Source of the DNA: Paraflavisolibacter caeni
Lineage (GTDB): Bacteria > Bacteroidota > Bacteroidia > Chitinophagales > Chitinophagaceae
Direction: 5' to 3'
Length of the DNA: 64,000 bases
Assembly: GCF_025628885.1 (NCBI RefSeq)
Contig: NZ_JAOTIF010000017.1
Span: 1 to 64,000, forward strand
Shown piece by piece: positions 16,419 to 25,122 of this stretch. The stretch's first letter is position 1. Every line of letters begins with the position of its first letter. The notes under the pieces are model-generated. The model had not been told where the DNA came from. It did not search any database and saw only the letters and a program-made list of their open reading frames with translations. Both the position numbers and the translations under genes were made by a program.

Positions 16419-17753
16419 TCATGCCTGCACCTTAGGTAGCTTCCACCCATTTTGGTAATCAGGCTTGATGAGCTCATTGGCTTTTGCAGAATTGAATTTA
16501 TTATCCGCAGCATTCCATAAAACCTTTTCACCTGTGCGCAGGGCGATATTACCCATGTGGCAGTTGATGGCGACCTTAGCCCCGGCCTCAATAGGGCAGT
16601 TTAATTGCTCCAATTTCCGGGATTTGAGCACTTCTATAAAATTGGCAGTGTGTTTATCCAGGCCATTATCCGACTGCTGCTGCCAAGCAATGGCTTCCAT
16701 TTTGGCTTCATTTTTTACTTTGTCGGGACGCACTTCCCAGCCAGCGCGGTTTAAAAGGAGGGTACCATTCTCCCCAATGAAGGCTATGCCATGCTGCAAA
16801 CCATAGTTGCCTGTCCCCGAACCCATATTGTGCTCCCAAATCATTTGGAAGTTGTTGTAGTCATAAACTACCGTTTGCTGATCTGGAGTTTCTCGAGCAT
16901 CCTGTGGGAAAACATATTTGCCTCCTGATGCCATAACTGCTAATGGCGCTTCGGCGTTCATACCCCATAAAATCATATCTATAAGGTGTACGCCCCAATC
17001 TGTCATTAGGCCACCGGCATAATCCCAAAACCAACGGAACTCATAATGAAAACGGTTCCTATTGAAAGGGCGCTTTTTGGCAGGTCCAAGCCAGAAATCA
17101 TAATCAACACCTGCTGGTACCGGTTCATTGGGTAAGACTGGCAGAGGCGTGGAGCCCGCCCGGAACATCCATGTTTTGGTTAAGGTAATTTTCCCAAGCT
17201 TGCCCGACTTGACGAAATCTATGGCATTAATAAAATGCTGCTGGCTTCGCTGCCATTGATTTACCTGTACTACTTTATTGTACTTATGGGCCGCTTCCAC
17301 CATTAATTGTGCTTCACGAATGGAGTTGGAAACCGGTTTTTCCACATAGACATCTTTACCAGCTGCACAAGCATCGATCATTTGCAGGCAGTGCCAGTGG
17401 TCAGGGGTGGCAATGATCACAGCATCCACATCCTTATTTTCCAGCAACTTGCGGTAGTCTGTGTAAAGCGTTGGTTTGATATTGATCTTTCCTAACTCTT
17501 CATTACGCTGGTTCAGTACATTACTGTCCACATCGCAAAGGGCAATGCATTGCACTTCCGGGAGCTTTAACATGGAAGTAAGATTGCTCCAACCCATTCC
17601 TTTGCAGCCGATCAGGGCAATATTGATGTGGTCATTGGGCGATACCTTTTTCCGGATAGCTGCTAATACTTCCATAGGTACAGCGGCCAGTATTCCAGAG
17701 CCGATAGCTGTTACAGTTGTGTTGCGCAAAAAGCTTCTTCTGTTGAGTGACAT
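16419..17753 (-). CDS. Tat-exported Gfo/Idh/MocA family oxidoreductase
   Basis: A 444-residue NAD(P)-dependent sugar oxidoreductase with a Tat signal (LNRRSFLRNTTVTAIGSG, residues 3-20). The Rossmann part has NIALIGCKGMGWSNL (about 43-57) and ALCDVDSN. EKPVSNSIREA carries the Lys of the family's catalytic E-K-P motif. The C-terminal domain has GGLMTDWGVHLIDM (about 248-261) with the conserved Asp/His. Tat export is known for a large Bacteroidota/Planctomycetota subgroup that carries its cofactor folded. It is divergent from a double-DUF1080 gene, a pairing that fits oxidation of glycosides to 3-keto forms and their cleavage. The substrate is unknown. Confidence 0.9.
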   Translation of the reverse strand: MSLNRRSFLRNTTVTAIGSGILAAVPMEVLAAIRKKVSPNDHINIALIGCKGMGWSNLTSMLKLPEVQCIALCDVDSNVLNQRNEELGKINIKPTLYTDYRKLLENKDVDAVIIATPDHWHCLQMIDACAAGKDVYVEKPVSNSIREAQLMVEAAHKYNKVVQVNQWQRSQQHFINAIDFVKSGKLGKITLTKTWMFRAGSTPLPVLPNEPVPAGVDYDFWLGPAKKRPFNRNRFHYEFRWFWDYAGGLMTDWGVHLIDMILWGMNAEAPLAVMASGGKYVFPQDARETPDQQTVVYDYNNFQMIWEHNMGSGTGNYGLQHGIAFIGENGTLLLNRAGWEVRPDKVKNEAKMEAIAWQQQSDNGLDKHTANFIEVLKSRKLEQLNCPIEAGAKVAINCHMGNIALRTGEKVLWNAADNKFNSAKANELIKPDYQNGWKLPKVQA

Positions 17754-17903
17754 ATGACAAGTTATGTTTTTATGAAAATAACAATTGATAAAAATAAAAG
17801 ATTTTTTTCCTAAACTGTTTCAATTGAAATTCAATTTCCTATGCCTATTTTTAGGGGTACGATAAATACTTTTAAGAAACCATCCTTTTCTAACATGGCC
17901 ATT

Positions 17904-19262
17904 ATGAAAAAAATGCTCTTTTTCGCAATGATGTTTTGGTGTGCATCCAATGCAACTGCTCAGAATTCAGTTTCAAATTGGAAAAACCTGTTCAATGGTA
18001 AAGACCTTACCGGTTGGAAGCAGTTGAATGGAAAGGCCAAGTATACCATTCAGAATGGTGAAATTGTGGGTACTACAGTATCCGGCGAACCCAATTCTTT
18101 TTTGGTGACAGATAAAGATTACAGCGATTTTATACTTGAACTTGAGTTTAAAGTAGACAGTACCATGAATTCTGGTATCCAATTCAGGAGCGAAAGCAAG
18201 CCCGATTACAAGAACGGAAGAGTGCACGGGTACCAGTATGAGATTGACCCTTCGCCACGCGCCTGGACGGGTGGAGTTTACGATGAAGCCCGTAGGGATT
18301 GGCTGTATCAAATGGATCTGAATCCCACCGCAAAAAAGGCATTCAAGCAAGGTCAATGGAATAAATGCCGTATTGAATGTATCGGCAATAATATCCGTAC
18401 TTGGATAAATGGAATCCCGGCCGCTTATGTCATTGATAATATGACTCCTAAAGGCTTCATAGCCCTGCAGGTACATGCCATCAATAAAAAGGAAGACGAG
18501 GGCCGGCAGATTCGCTGGCGCAATATCCATATCCAGACGGAAAGTTTGAAAGCGTCTCCACAGAGTGATGTTTTTGTAGTAAATCTAATTCCCAATAATA
18601 TTTCTGAATTAGAGAAAAAGCAGGGTGTACAAATGTTGTGGGATGGAAAAACAACTAATGGGTGGAGAGGTGCTTATAAAAACAATTTCCCGGATAAAGG
18701 CTGGGAAATTAAAGATGGTGTTTTGAGTGTGCTTCCTTCAGGCGGTGGAGAGTCAACGAATGGTGGGGATATTGTCACTGAAAAAGAATATGGAGCATTC
18801 ATTCTGCAATTTGAGTTTAAGCTCACTGAAGGAGCCAATAGTGGTGTAAAATATTTTGTAACTGAAAAGGAAGGTAATGCTGGTTCTGCTATTGGCTTAG
18901 AATATCAGATTCTTGATGATGAAAAGCATCCTGACGCAAAACTGGGAGTTGTGGGTAACCGTACATTAGCTTCGTTATATGATCTGATCCCATCTCTTAG
19001 AGAACCACGCGCCAGGCGACCCATTGGTGAATGGAACAGGGGCATGGTAATCGTTTATCCCGACAATCATGTTGAACATTGGCTCAATGGCTGGAAGGTA
19101 TTGGAATACCAGCGCGGGGCGCCTTATTACTATGCGCTTGTAGCCCGCAGTAAATATGAGAAGTGGCCCGACTTCGGCATGGCACCTAAAGGACACATTC
19201 TATTGCAAGACCATGGAAACCTGGTTTCATTCAGAAGTATTAAAATCAAGGAACTTAAATAA
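17904..19262 (+). CDS. Secreted protein with two DUF1080 (3-keto-glycoside hydrolase) domains
   Basis: From ATG 17904 the protein is 452 residues with a Sec signal ([20 protein letters not shown]); earlier ATGs at 17841 and 17895 only lengthen the N-terminus. Two DUF1080 domains follow. The first begins [16 protein letters not shown] and includes [20 protein letters not shown] and NSGIQFRS. The second begins [13 protein letters not shown] and includes [30 protein letters not shown] and [12 protein letters not shown]1080 is a concanavalin-like fold whose characterised members hydrolyse 3-keto-glucosides. The partner gene is the divergent Gfo/Idh/MocA oxidoreductase. Whether both domains are active is unknown. 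Confidence 0.88.
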   Translation: MKKMLFFAMMFWCASNATAQNSVSNWKNLFNGKDLTGWKQLNGKAKYTIQNGEIVGTTVSGEPNSFLVTDKDYSDFILELEFKVDSTMNSGIQFRSESKPDYKNGRVHGYQYEIDPSPRAWTGGVYDEARRDWLYQMDLNPTAKKAFKQGQWNKCRIECIGNNIRTWINGIPAAYVIDNMTPKGFIALQVHAINKKEDEGRQIRWRNIHIQTESLKASPQSDVFVVNLIPNNISELEKKQGVQMLWDGKTTNGWRGAYKNNFPDKGWEIKDGVLSVLPSGGGESTNGGDIVTEKEYGAFILQFEFKLTEGANSGVKYFVTEKEGNAGSAIGLEYQILDDEKHPDAKLGVVGNRTLASLYDLIPSLREPRARRPIGEWNRGMVIVYPDNHVEHWLNGWKVLEYQRGAPYYYALVARSKYEKWPDFGMAPKGHILLQDHGNLVSFRSIKIKELK

Positions 19263-19527
19263 TTGATGCACCATGCGCAATTGATCGTTCACGATTAATC
19301 GAAAATTATGTTGTTAAGAAGCGACTTTTGCAGTGAAGACCCAGGAAGTAATGGCCAGAGGCAATGTATTTCGATAGTAAAGTGAACATAATCCAAACTG
19401 AATTGAAGAAATTTATCCTCAATAAAAAAGTCTTATTTCCGGAAGGCTTCTATTTAAAAGGATAAAAATCATAAAAGAAGATTTGGCGTTGTTTTCGCCT
19501 GATAAAGTAGTACACGAGGTCAAGAAT
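19263..19527. other. Spacer before the Sua5 gene
   Basis: About 265 bp of AT-rich sequence after the DUF1080 gene. No ORF, tRNA or strong hairpin was seen. Confidence 0.5.
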
Positions 19528-19557
19528 TTGTGAATTCATAAACTTGTAATCTTTTTG
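19528..19557 (+). promoter_or_regulatory. Promoter of the Sua5/YrdC gene
   Basis: TTG at 19528-19530, a 19-nt spacer, and TCTTTTTG at 19550-19557 (consensus TAnnTTTG). The box ends five bases before ATG 19563. Confidence 0.45.
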
Positions 19558-19562
19558 ATCTT

Positions 19563-20186
19563 ATGCTGATAAGAATACATCCGGAAAATCCTCAGATGCG
19601 GGTTGTGAAGCAAGTGGCCGATGTGCTACGAAAAGGTGGCATCATCATTTATCCAACTGATACTCTTTATGGTTTAGGCTGCGATATATTTCAGCATAAA
19701 GCAATTGAGCGTATCTGCCAGATAAAGGGCATCAATTCTCAAAAGGCACAGTTATCTTTTGTGTGCCAGGATCTGAGCCATTTAAGTGAATACGCTAAGC
19801 AATTATCCACGCCAGTTTACAGAACTCTGAAGCAACACCTGCCTGGCCCATATACCTTCATCCTGGAAGCAAGCAAGCAGGTGCCTAAACTATTGAAGAC
19901 CAAGAAGGATACAGTTGGTATTCGTGTGCCTGATAATAAGATAACCCGTTGTATTGTGCAGGAACTTGGTAATCCAATTCTAAGTACATCTTTACCTGGT
20001 GAATTTGTAGAAGATTATACGGATCCGGAAATCATAAATGATCGTTTTGGCAAACTGGTGGATTTAGTAATTGACGGCGGTATTGGTGGTATGGTGCCGT
20101 CAACAATTGTTGATTTTACCTCAGGAGAGCCTGTTATGATTAGGGAAGGTGCTGGAGCTTGGGAAGAGCTTTCTGCAACTATCTAA
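19563..20186 (+). CDS. L-threonylcarbamoyladenylate synthase family protein (Sua5/YciO/YrdC)
   Basis: A 207-residue protein of the YrdC-like fold. Family members condense threonine, bicarbonate and ATP to threonylcarbamoyl-AMP for t6A modification of tRNAs reading ANN codons. GGIIIYPTDTLYGLGCD (about residues 29-45) and ICQIKGINSQKAQLSFVC form the active-site entry. LPGPYTFILEAS (about 97-108) and VGIRVPDN follow, then PILSTSLPG and GMVPSTIVDF near the C-terminus. The IKG-x-N spacing resembles YciO more than TsaC in places (KxR is not complete), so a YciO paralogue is possible. A perfect bidirectional terminator follows. Confidence 0.85.
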   Translation: MLIRIHPENPQMRVVKQVADVLRKGGIIIYPTDTLYGLGCDIFQHKAIERICQIKGINSQKAQLSFVCQDLSHLSEYAKQLSTPVYRTLKQHLPGPYTFILEASKQVPKLLKTKKDTVGIRVPDNKITRCIVQELGNPILSTSLPGEFVEDYTDPEIINDRFGKLVDLVIDGGIGGMVPSTIVDFTSGEPVMIREGAGAWEELSATI

Positions 20187-20208
20187 TCAATGATGTTGTT
20201 GATGTAGA

Positions 20209-20251
20209 CTATTATGGAAAAGCCCCGATGTTCGGGGCTTTTCCATAATAG
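20209..20251. terminator. Bidirectional terminator between convergent genes
   Basis: A perfect 20-bp inverted repeat (20209-20228 with 20232-20251) has a 3-base loop, a GGGGC core and flanking T/A runs. It sits between the Sua5 stop and the M16 protease stop. Confidence 0.92.
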
Positions 20252-20261
20252 CAGGTGATTT

Positions 20262-23117
20262 TTAAAAGTTTTTAGTGGGTTGCATCTTGTCCGAAGCAAC
20301 TTGTGCATTTTCTGGATAGAGTACAGCCTTTACATAATTATCCATCTTAAAGTATTTACGTGCGGCTTTTTGAAGGTCTTCAACAGTAAGTGAATCTACA
20401 TTTTGAACATAACTCAGCACATCTTCCGGATTGTCGCGGTTGATCCATGCATTGGAAAGGGTGGAAAGCCAGAAGTCATTACTTTGTATGTTTACATTGT
20501 ATTGTTTCTTCCAAGTCTCTTTCACTTTATCCAGGTCTTTTTGTTCTATGCCTTTATTTTGTGCTGTTTGAATCAAATTCATCAATGCTGCCGTCAGTTT
20601 TTCTACATTTTCAGGGCCGCATGGGATATAAGCCGTGATGGAATAATTGGTATATGGACGTTTAGATATACCGCCATGAAAGCCTCCACCATAGATGCCA
20701 CTCATTTCCTCACGTAGTTTTTCTGTTACTTTAATGTTCATGGCTTCCAATAGAGCCCTGAAAACAAGGTTTTCTTTTGGGTTGTAATCAGCCTCTCCAT
20801 TAAATACTAAACTGATTATACTTTGAGGTTCCTTACCTTTTTTTATGTTGGCATTCACTATTCCTTTAACAGGGCGGACATTGTTGTCTTTATATGCATT
20901 TTCTTTAGGTGTTGCTGGCAAAGAGCCTAAATATTTTTCTATCAGTGGTTTTGCCATGATCGTATCAAGGTTGCCTACAAACGTAAAGTGCATACCATAA
21001 GCATTGCTGAAAATATGATTATAAATAGCCAGGCTTCTATCCAGGTTCAGTTTGTCAAATGTTTCTTCTGTTGGGAATGCCTCAGTCCATGGGTTGTTTT
21101 GATAAATGATCTTTGTCAGAGTATCCTGATAAAATGCACGCGGGTTTTGCCGGAGAAACTGCACAGAGCTTTTCTGCTTGGTTACAAACGACTTGAACAA
21201 GCCTTCATCTTTTCTTGGTTGTGTAAAATACAAATAGGTTAACTGCAAAAAGGTCTCAAAGTCTTTTACACTGCTGCTGCCTTCAATGCCCTCCTCATGG
21301 TTATTCAGGTAAGGATAAACGGAAGCCGTTTTTCCGGAAAGGAACTTTTTCAGATCTGTTGGCGACAGATCTTTTACACCCATTTGAGAAACAATGGAAG
21401 CTGCATATTTCGCATTATCCTTATCTGCCAGGCTAAATTGATGAAATCCACCCCAGCGCCATGCATCCATTAATACCTGGTCGTTTTTATATGCAGTAGG
21501 TTTCAGCGTAACTGTAATTCCATTACTTAGTGTTAAGTCGATGGTACCTAACTTTTGATTGACAGATTGATCTGTAATTTTTCCCGCAAGTGGTTCTTTA
21601 TCTATTAGTTGTTGTGCAACAGCCTTTTCTTCATAAGGTTTTACAGGCTTTGCTGTTGCTGCCACCATTTCTTTCAGCAAATCAGGGCTGGATGGGAGTT
21701 TGTCCTTCATTTTAGCAGGAGCTGTAATGAGGGCAAAAGCATTTTTATTGGAAGGCATTTTGCTGATAGTAGTATTGATCTCCTCAAGCGTAATGGTCGG
21801 TAATACCTGTTTGATGAAGAGATAATTGTTTTCATCACCTGGTGCTGGTTCACCTTCCAAATAATGACTGACATAGCGCCAAACAAGTTCACCCGATTCA
21901 GATTTGTTGCGTTCGCGATATGCCATTTCCGCTCCATTCAACATAACAGCTTTCGCACGATCCAATTCGCTTGCCAGGAAGCCATACTGCCTTGCCCGTT
22001 CGGTTTCTGCTACTAGTGCGTCCACTGCATTTTGAGCAGGGCTATTGCCTATTACAGCATAAGAGACAAATGCATCATAACCACGCAGGAAAGAAGTGAA
22101 ACCCGTATAACCATACATAAATGGCGGGTTTTCTTGTTGGGTGAGTTCCTGCAGGCGCTGGTTGATCAACGAGGTAACCAGCTCTTCTATTACTTGCTCG
22201 CGATAGGCCGCCCAGGTTTTTACTTTTTCGGCAGGCTTCACGTAATTGTATACCCTCAGAACAGTATTTGTTGCTTCTTCATCGGTAAGCACCATCGCCT
22301 CGGGTTTGGTTCTAACTGCGATCGGAATAATTGAAGGGCGGGGTTTTGCATTGGCCGGATTCGTAAACTTGCTAAAATGTGCCTTTATCTTTTTCTCAGC
22401 TGCAACCGGATCGATATCCCCAACTACAACTACGGCCATCAAGTTAGGGCGATACCATTGCTTATAAAACCGATTCAAGGTTTCGGGCTTAAAGGTTCTT
22501 AGAATTGTATCATTTCCGATAGGCAGACGTATTGCATATTTGGAACCATTGAAAAGATGTGGATAATATTTCCGGCTCATGCGTTCATTGGCACCTTTAC
22601 TAAGGCGGGATTCTTCCAGCACAACGCCTCTTTCTTTTTCAATTTCCGACTTATCCATCAGGTTGTTGAATGCCCAGTCTTCCAATACTGTGAAGCCTTT
22701 TTCAACTGTTTCTGGTTTGTCTGAGGGAATTGGAAGTATATATACAGTTTCATCGAAGCTGGTATAGGCATTCAGGTCTGCGCCAAATTCTACTCCAGTC
22801 TTTTGGAGGTAATCCACTAATTCGTTTTTGGGAAAATTCTTTGATCCATTGAAGCTCATATGTTCCATAAAATGAGCAAGGCCTCTTTGGTCAGCATCTT
22901 CCAATACTGAGCCGGTATTGACCACCAGGCGTAGCTCTAACTTCTTTTCAGGCTTTGGATTTTTCTGTATATAGTAAGTAAGGCCGTTTGGCAGCTTGCC
23001 CACTTTTACATTGGGGTCTACTGGTATGGGATCTGTTAATTTGAACTGGGCAAAGACAGGAATAACAAAGCTGACAAATAAAAAGGTTGTCAGCCATCGT
23101 AAAGTAAGAAGTTTCAT
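20262..23117 (-). CDS. M16 family zinc metallopeptidase (pitrilysin-like), exported
   Basis: A 951-residue exported protease of the insulinase/pitrilysin family. A signal peptide occupies residues 1-23 (cleavage after VFAQ). The inverted zinc motif HFMEH is at 82-86, with the third ligand in EKERGVVLEESR about 75 residues on. Four M16 repeats follow, as in full-length pitrilysins: domains near 45-190, 205-390, 525-690 and 700-880. FGADLNAYTSFDETVY is also typical. Such proteins degrade peptides in the periplasm. It lies 43 bp downstream of the SulP transporter on the same strand, so co-transcription is possible. Confidence 0.93.
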   Translation of the reverse strand: MKLLTLRWLTTFLFVSFVIPVFAQFKLTDPIPVDPNVKVGKLPNGLTYYIQKNPKPEKKLELRLVVNTGSVLEDADQRGLAHFMEHMSFNGSKNFPKNELVDYLQKTGVEFGADLNAYTSFDETVYILPIPSDKPETVEKGFTVLEDWAFNNLMDKSEIEKERGVVLEESRLSKGANERMSRKYYPHLFNGSKYAIRLPIGNDTILRTFKPETLNRFYKQWYRPNLMAVVVVGDIDPVAAEKKIKAHFSKFTNPANAKPRPSIIPIAVRTKPEAMVLTDEEATNTVLRVYNYVKPAEKVKTWAAYREQVIEELVTSLINQRLQELTQQENPPFMYGYTGFTSFLRGYDAFVSYAVIGNSPAQNAVDALVAETERARQYGFLASELDRAKAVMLNGAEMAYRERNKSESGELVWRYVSHYLEGEPAPGDENNYLFIKQVLPTITLEEINTTISKMPSNKNAFALITAPAKMKDKLPSSPDLLKEMVAATAKPVKPYEEKAVAQQLIDKEPLAGKITDQSVNQKLGTIDLTLSNGITVTLKPTAYKNDQVLMDAWRWGGFHQFSLADKDNAKYAASIVSQMGVKDLSPTDLKKFLSGKTASVYPYLNNHEEGIEGSSSVKDFETFLQLTYLYFTQPRKDEGLFKSFVTKQKSSVQFLRQNPRAFYQDTLTKIIYQNNPWTEAFPTEETFDKLNLDRSLAIYNHIFSNAYGMHFTFVGNLDTIMAKPLIEKYLGSLPATPKENAYKDNNVRPVKGIVNANIKKGKEPQSIISLVFNGEADYNPKENLVFRALLEAMNIKVTEKLREEMSGIYGGGFHGGISKRPYTNYSITAYIPCGPENVEKLTAALMNLIQTAQNKGIEQKDLDKVKETWKKQYNVNIQSNDFWLSTLSNAWINRDNPEDVLSYVQNVDSLTVEDLQKAARKYFKMDNYVKAVLYPENAQVASDKMQPTKNF

Positions 23118-23160
23118 AAACAGAATTGGGTTAAGTATACAATGTAATTGTAGATGAAAG

Positions 23161-24714
23161 TTAATGTATCGCAGTCACATTCACTTTCTCAATTCCTTTA
23201 AGATGTACTTCAATATGCCGGTCGTGGGCTTTGGCTTCAAATTCACTGATGATTTCCAGGATGTCATAATCAATAAACCTGCTTTCGCTGCCATCAATAG
23301 TAAGAATGGAATATTTAGGTATGCGTTCAAGAGCTTCACGCAACTTGATCTTATTAAGGAAGGTCACATTGCTGTGTAGCCTGATGTAATAAACCTCAGT
23401 GGCATGCTGCATCTGCTTTCGAATGTTGTATTCAATACGGAAGTTGTTCTGGATAATAAAGAAAATAGAGATCAGCAGTCCAATGCTCACACCAATGAGC
23501 AGGTCTGTCATGAGGATGATCGCAATGGTGATCAGAAAGGGTAGAAATTGCTTCATGCCAAGACTCCACATATGGGCAAACAGCCTGGGCTTAGCCAGGT
23601 TATAACCTGTAATGATCAGGATAGCAGCCAGCGATGCATAGGGAATCATATTCAAGACGAAAGGAATCAACAAAACAGCGAGCAAGAGGAAAAGGCCATG
23701 AGTAAAAGCTGAGAGCTTGGTGCGGGCTCCTGCGTCAACATTGGCGGAACCTCTAACCACAACGGCGGTCAGTGGTATTGCGCCCAACAGGCCACAAGCC
23801 ATATTACCTATACCCTGTGCGATCAATTCGCGGTTGACGGGCGTAACCCGGTTGTGCTTGTCTAGTTTGTCAATGGCTTCAATACATAACAAGGTTTCCA
23901 AACTAGCTAGCAATCCTATTACTAAACCTTGTTTCCATATAATGCTGTTGGAAAATATTTTGGTCAGGTCAGGAAACGTGATGCTGGCCAGAATATTGGA
24001 AGGGATGTTCACCAACTGGTTCTTATCAAGCGCGAGTTCGCCATCCGGAAAATTGGTGAAAACAAGGTTCAGTAAAATGCCAACGATTACTACAAACAGC
24101 GGTGCTGGAATTATCCTGAGCTTTTTAGCAAATGGTTGTTGTAATAGAACAAGCAAAGCAAGGGAGATCATGCTGACCAGGATGGCCCCCGAAGTAATAT
24201 GATCGGTAAAGTTGTTGATGTTGCTTTGAATCTCGTGTGAAGAAAATAGTCGAAGGAAACCACTGGTCCAGAAGTCGGGCTGATCATATCCAAGTGCAAT
24301 AGGGATTTGCTTTGAAATTAGCAGAATGCCAATTGCCGCCAGCATCCCTTTGATTACAGATGACGGAAAGTAATTGGCAATGGATCCCAGCTTCAATAAT
24401 CCAAGGATTAATTGAAAAAGCCCTGCAACAATGGCAGAAAGTAAAAACAACCTGTAATCTCCTAAGGATAATATTGTAGCAGCTACTAATGTAGTTAAAC
24501 CGGCAGCGGGGCCTGATACAGCTAAAGGGGAGCCACTAAGCAGGGCTACAACAAGTCCTCCAATAATTCCTGAAATTATACCAGCGGATAATGGTGCATT
24601 GGAAGCTAACGCAATACCAAGACAGAGTGGAAGGGCAACCAGAAAAACTGAAAGCCCCGCAGGCATATCATGTTTGAGCCAGATAAGCCTGTAATACTTC
24701 AATTTTCTTTTCAA
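23161..24714 (-). CDS. SulP family inorganic anion transporter
   Basis: A 517-residue membrane transporter. About 12-14 hydrophobic helices fill residues 15-410, starting with DMPAGLSVFLVALPLCLGIALASNAP, a typical SulP entry helix, and SGPAAGLTTLVAATI. A C-terminal STAS domain (about 430-517, with YSILTIDGSESRFIDYDILEII) regulates many SulP proteins. Substrates in the family include sulfate, bicarbonate and other anions; this cannot be narrowed here. A TAAATTTG box lies about 27 nt upstream. The M16 protease gene follows on the same strand. Confidence 0.92.
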   Translation of the reverse strand: MKRKLKYYRLIWLKHDMPAGLSVFLVALPLCLGIALASNAPLSAGIISGIIGGLVVALLSGSPLAVSGPAAGLTTLVAATILSLGDYRLFLLSAIVAGLFQLILGLLKLGSIANYFPSSVIKGMLAAIGILLISKQIPIALGYDQPDFWTSGFLRLFSSHEIQSNINNFTDHITSGAILVSMISLALLVLLQQPFAKKLRIIPAPLFVVIVGILLNLVFTNFPDGELALDKNQLVNIPSNILASITFPDLTKIFSNSIIWKQGLVIGLLASLETLLCIEAIDKLDKHNRVTPVNRELIAQGIGNMACGLLGAIPLTAVVVRGSANVDAGARTKLSAFTHGLFLLLAVLLIPFVLNMIPYASLAAILIITGYNLAKPRLFAHMWSLGMKQFLPFLITIAIILMTDLLIGVSIGLLISIFFIIQNNFRIEYNIRKQMQHATEVYYIRLHSNVTFLNKIKLREALERIPKYSILTIDGSESRFIDYDILEIISEFEAKAHDRHIEVHLKGIEKVNVTAIH

Positions 24715-24740
24715 AGTTCTAGGTGATATATTTATTGGTG

Positions 24741-24748
24741 CAAATTTA
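24741..24748 (-). promoter_or_regulatory. -7 box of the SulP gene
   Basis: Minus-strand TAAATTTG, 26 nt before ATG 24714. Confidence 0.4.
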
Positions 24749-24931
24749 CCATTATTGGTCGGGGGTGAGCGGCTAGGTAAGGCTGATATTTGTCAGGTAG
24801 GAGAGGGCTGACATGAAAAGATTGGGGTATCGGTATTGTGAGGAATTCATAAAAGGATTAAAAGGAGCCTGGTATCTGGAAATGGGGTGATGAGGGGTGA
24901 GTGAGGATATGGGATTTGGGATTTCGGAGGA

Positions 24932-24955
24932 GGGAATTAGGGGTTTGGGGTTGGG
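24932..24955 (+). other. Potential G-quadruplex tract
   Basis: Four runs of three or more G with loops of 5, 3 and 2 bases lie within 24 nt on the plus strand, in a wider G-rich region (24890-24970). The minus-strand frame across it is a proline-rich shadow, not a gene. Confidence 0.5.
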
Positions 24956-24984
24956 TGGATCAGGAGGGGTCAAAATCTGTTTCG

Positions 24985-25050
24985 TGCTTCAGGTATGCTG
25001 TAAGTATGCTTCAGGTGTGCTTCAGCCATACTGAGGGTATGGGTGGGGTG
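24985..25050. repeat. Second 11-bp tandem repeat array
   Basis: In strict 11-bp register from 24985 come four related units (tgcttcaggta, tgctgtaagta, tgcttcaggtg, tgcttcagcca) and a weaker fifth. The array then enters gggtggggtgg (25041-25051). Unit length, intergenic position and the G-rich end match the array upstream of ruvB, although the unit sequence differs. Confidence 0.65.
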
Positions 25051-25066
25051 GATGAGAAAGTTAAAG

Positions 25067-25094
25067 AAAGTGCCGGAAGGAATTCCGGCACTTT
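25067..25094 (-). terminator. Terminator of the pyrophosphatase gene
   Basis: A perfect 12-bp stem (25067-25078 with 25083-25094) with a 4-base loop lies 29 bp past the stop, with a T-rich flank on the minus strand. Confidence 0.88.
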
Positions 25095-25122
25095 TCAAAT
25101 GTATGGGCAGAAAATCAAGAGA

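Noticed and set aside
24773-24973. 66-codon proline/serine-rich minus-strand ORF
   Set aside because: It is the reverse strand of a G-rich, low-complexity intergenic tract and has no conserved character.
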